Position numbers and translations under genes: made by a program. A stretch of DNA of 64,000 bases. Origin: Caulobacteraceae bacterium (lineage in GTDB: Bacteria > Pseudomonadota > Alphaproteobacteria > Caulobacterales > Caulobacteraceae). The notes below the pieces were generated by a model. That model saw nothing but the letters and a program-made list of their open reading frames with translations, made no database searches and was not told the DNA's origin. Location of the stretch: the NCBI GenBank assembly GCA_031291645.1, contig JARLIQ010000115.1, positions 1 to 64,000 of the forward strand, written 5' to 3'. Of the stretch, positions 61,949-64,000 are shown one piece after another; positions within the stretch are counted from its first letter, which is position 1; the number at the start of each line of letters is the position of its first letter.

Positions 61949-63120
61949 CAGGCCACCTTCTTGCTCTGACGACGGCCGGCGACCGTCTGGGTCGCGAGGT
62001 CGTCGACCAGGCCGGCGATGTCCTTGACGATCTTGGAGCGCGGCCGGTGCTGGCTGATCGGCCCGCCGAGGTTGGCCGAGCAGGCCGCGGCCTCCCAGTC
62101 CGAGGTGACGACGCCGGCGACCTTGCGGCCCAGGGCTCGTTCCGCCTCGGCGCGTGACGGCGCGGGGCCGAACATCCGGCTGGCCATGCGGTTCAGCACG
62201 ATGCGCGGGCGGCGCGCGTCCTCGATCTCGGCTTCGATCTCAGCCGCCAGGTCGCGGGCGGCGAGCAGGGCCGGAACGGTCAGCTCGGAGATCACCAGGA
62301 GTTCGTCCGAGCCGCCCAGCACGTCGATGGTCCAGGAGTGGCGGTGGCGCGGCATGTCGATCACCAGCCAGTCGTAGACCTGGCAGGCGACCTCCAGCAG
62401 GCGGCAGACCGCCGCCGGGGTGATCTTGGCGAAGGCGTAAGGGTCGCGCGGGCAGGCGAAGAGGTCGAAGCCGCCGGGCGCCCTCAGCGAGAAGACGTCC
62501 AGCAGGGCCTGGTCGATCCGCTCCGGCGCGGCCGAGGCGTCGGCCAGGTGCATGTTGGGCGCGGCGCCCAGATAGGCGCTGGCCGCCCCGTCGGCGAGGT
62601 TGAGGTCGAACAGCGCGACCCGGTCGCCCAGGCGGCGGCTGGCCAGGGTGGCGGCGATCTCGATGGCGAGCGTGGTGCCGCCGGCGCCGCCGACCGCGCT
62701 CATCACGCTCCAGCACTGCGAATGGCGCGCGGCGCCGCCCGCGCCCGCGGTGTCGGCGAACAGGCTGGCGACACAGCGCGCGAGGTCCGCCGGGGACAGG
62801 GGCGCGTCCAGGACGTCGGACCGCTTCAGCTTGAACAGCGCCCGCGCCAGGCTCGCCGGCAGGTTGGCGCCGACCAGGATGACGGCCGGCGGCGAGGCGG
62901 TCTGGGCCAAGGCGCCGATGACCGCGGTCAGCCGCGCCGGATCGGCCGCCCCGGCCTCGATCAGCACCAGGTCGAACGGGCTGCGCATCAGGTTGACGGC
63001 GTCGACCATCTCCGGCGCCGCGACCTCGAAATCGGCCTTCGGCATCGCCTGTTCGGCGAGCGGCGCCAGCTTGGGGCCGATGACCAGGACGCGACGTTTC
63101 AGGGACATGGAAGCACTCAT
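61948..63120 (-). CDS. cpaE: Tad pilus localisation protein CpaE (MinD/ParA-like)
   Basis: 390 residues: an N-terminal receiver-like domain (RRVLVIGPKLAPLAEQA, FDLVLIEAGAAD) and a MinD/ParA-like domain. The Walker A region is SAVGGAGGTTLAIEIAATLA, with GGAGGTT in place of the deviant KGGxGKT, so the Lys residues are missing, as in many CpaE proteins. It positions the pilus machine at the cell pole in Caulobacter. The 10-bp gap to cpaC leaves no room for cpaD. Confidence 0.9.
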
Positions 63121-63130
63121 CGGGACACGC

Positions 63131-64000
63131 CTACGGGTTGCCGGTCTTGGGGCCTGGACCGGCCGGCTTTTCGGTCATGCCCATCAGGATCAGGTCGATC
63201 GCGCTCGGCTCTTGGGTGGCGGTCAGCGGATTGGGCAGGGATTCGATGTGGTCGCTGGGCGCCACCAGGTGCGGCGTGACGATGATCACCAGCTCGGTCT
63301 GCTGGTGCTGCCAGTTGGACGAGCGGAACAGCGAGCCCAGCACCGGCAGGTCCGACAGGCCGGGAATCTGATCGACCGCGTTGTTGTAGGCGCGCTGGAA
63401 CAGGCCGGCGATGGCGAAGCTCTGGCCGTCGCGCAGTTCGACGACCGTCGAGGCGCGGCTGACGGTCAGGGCCGGCAGGCTGAAATTGTCGACGGTCACG
63501 CTGTGGGCGGAGTCGAGCTGGCTGACCTCGGGCGAGACCTTGAGGCGGATGTCGCCGTTGTCCTGCACCACCGGGGTGACGTTGAGCTTCACGCCGTACT
63601 GGCGGAATTCGACGGTGACGTTGTTCAGGCCGTTGGGCACCGGATAGGGGAACTCGCCGCCCGCCAGGAAGCTCGCCTCTTCGCCGGACATGGCGATCAG
63701 GTCCGGCTTGGCCAGGGTGCGGACCAGGCCCTTCTGCTCCAGAGCCGCGAGGTTGGCGTTGACGGTGACGTCGCCGAACTTGCCGGTGGCGCTGAGCACG
63801 CCCATGGGCGTGTCTCCGCTCTGCAGCCCGTTGGCGGTGCCGGAACTGAAGCCGAAGCTGCCCTGGCTGTTGGCCGCGGTGAAATTGAAGCCGACGTCGC
63901 GCAGCGAACTGCGGTTGGCCTCGATCACCCGGACCTCGACCATCACCTGCTGGTCCGAGGCGATGACCATGGAAGAGGAGACGGCCTGGGGCGCGTAGCG
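63131..64000 (-). CDS. cpaC: Tad pilus outer-membrane secretin CpaC, C-terminal part
   Basis: 289 residues are visible; the gene continues past the window edge (codons RYAPQAVSSS precede the first internal Met). The secretin domain is seen as QQVMVEVRVIEANRSSLRDVGFNF, IRLKVSPEVSQLD, and LSDLPVLGSLFRSSNWQHQQTELVIIVTPHLV, the last being the signature of secretin rings. It forms the outer-membrane pore for Flp pili. The tail after ~280 is Pro/Gly-rich. Confidence 0.93.
   Translation of the reverse strand, partial: RYAPQAVSSSMVIASDQQVMVEVRVIEANRSSLRDVGFNFTAANSQGSFGFSSGTANGLQSGDTPMGVLSATGKFGDVTVNANLAALEQKGLVRTLAKPDLIAMSGEEASFLAGGEFPYPVPNGLNNVTVEFRQYGVKLNVTPVVQDNGDIRLKVSPEVSQLDSAHSVTVDNFSLPALTVSRASTVVELRDGQSFAIAGLFQRAYNNAVDQIPGLSDLPVLGSLFRSSNWQHQQTELVIIVTPHLVAPSDHIESLPNPLTATQEPSAIDLILMGMTEKPAGPGPKTGNP

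Overview
The window comes from a high-GC alphaproteobacterium, most likely Caulobacteraceae (Caulobacter or Phenylobacterium). The reasons are the Tad/Cpa pilus operon at the right end, several TonB-dependent receptors in place of porins, the abundance of GTG and TTG starts, and codon use strongly biased to G/C at third positions. This placement is inference; no 16S gene or housekeeping block confirms it.

Layout. (1) 1-3.37 kb is the end of a genomic island: a transposase tail, an antitoxin/PIN-toxin pair, a phage-type tyrosine integrase, and a fragment matching the 3' half of a tRNA (probably Arg) that looks like the attachment site. (2) 3.3-16.0 kb is an accessory catabolic/uptake block with a TetR regulator: a TonB receptor, two 2-oxoglutarate/Fe(II)-type oxygenases, a creatininase-family hydrolase, an AtzG/AtzE-type amidase pair, a VAO-type flavoprotein and an MFS carrier. 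Two genes here are decayed by internal deletion (a CocE/NonD hydrolase and an AtzH-like protein). Four intergenic spots share a CTTACTTA/TTACTTAC element that may be the TetR operator.

(3) 16.2-42.1 kb is a large aromatic-compound catabolic supercluster. It has three Rieske oxygenase systems (a phthalate-dioxygenase-type enzyme, a CarAa-like enzyme with a separate ferredoxin and FAD reductase nearby, and an alpha/beta hydroxylase). It also has two LigB-class extradiol dioxygenases (one with a LigA-like small subunit), a LigC-type semialdehyde dehydrogenase, two alpha/beta hydrolases, a maleate-isomerase-family enzyme, an aspartate-dehydrogenase-like enzyme, a ThDP lyase, an aldehyde dehydrogenase, two DAO-type flavoproteins, an MFS carrier and a TonB receptor. 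Two GntR/FCD regulators with nearly identical DNA-binding domains sit inside it. A 15-bp palindrome, consensus TGCATAC-N-GTATGCA, occurs in front of almost every transcription unit, twelve intergenic copies in all. It is very probably their common operator and ties the 24-kb region into one regulon.

(4) 42.1-47.2 kb is an RpiR-controlled unit (aldehyde dehydrogenase, iron-type alcohol dehydrogenase, glutamine-synthetase-like ligase), probably for catabolism of an amine or amino alcohol through gamma-glutamyl intermediates. (5) 47.2-58.5 kb looks like ordinary chromosome: thiolase, KAS II, an EmrA/EmrB/NodT tripartite efflux system around a palindromic operator, serine hydrolases, a D-2-hydroxyacid dehydrogenase and pyrE. 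A nested-hairpin intergenic repeat lies at 54.1 kb. (6) 58.6-64.0 kb is a tad pilus operon (tadC, tadB, cpaF, cpaE, cpaC) on the minus strand that runs off the window and lacks cpaD between cpaC and cpaE.
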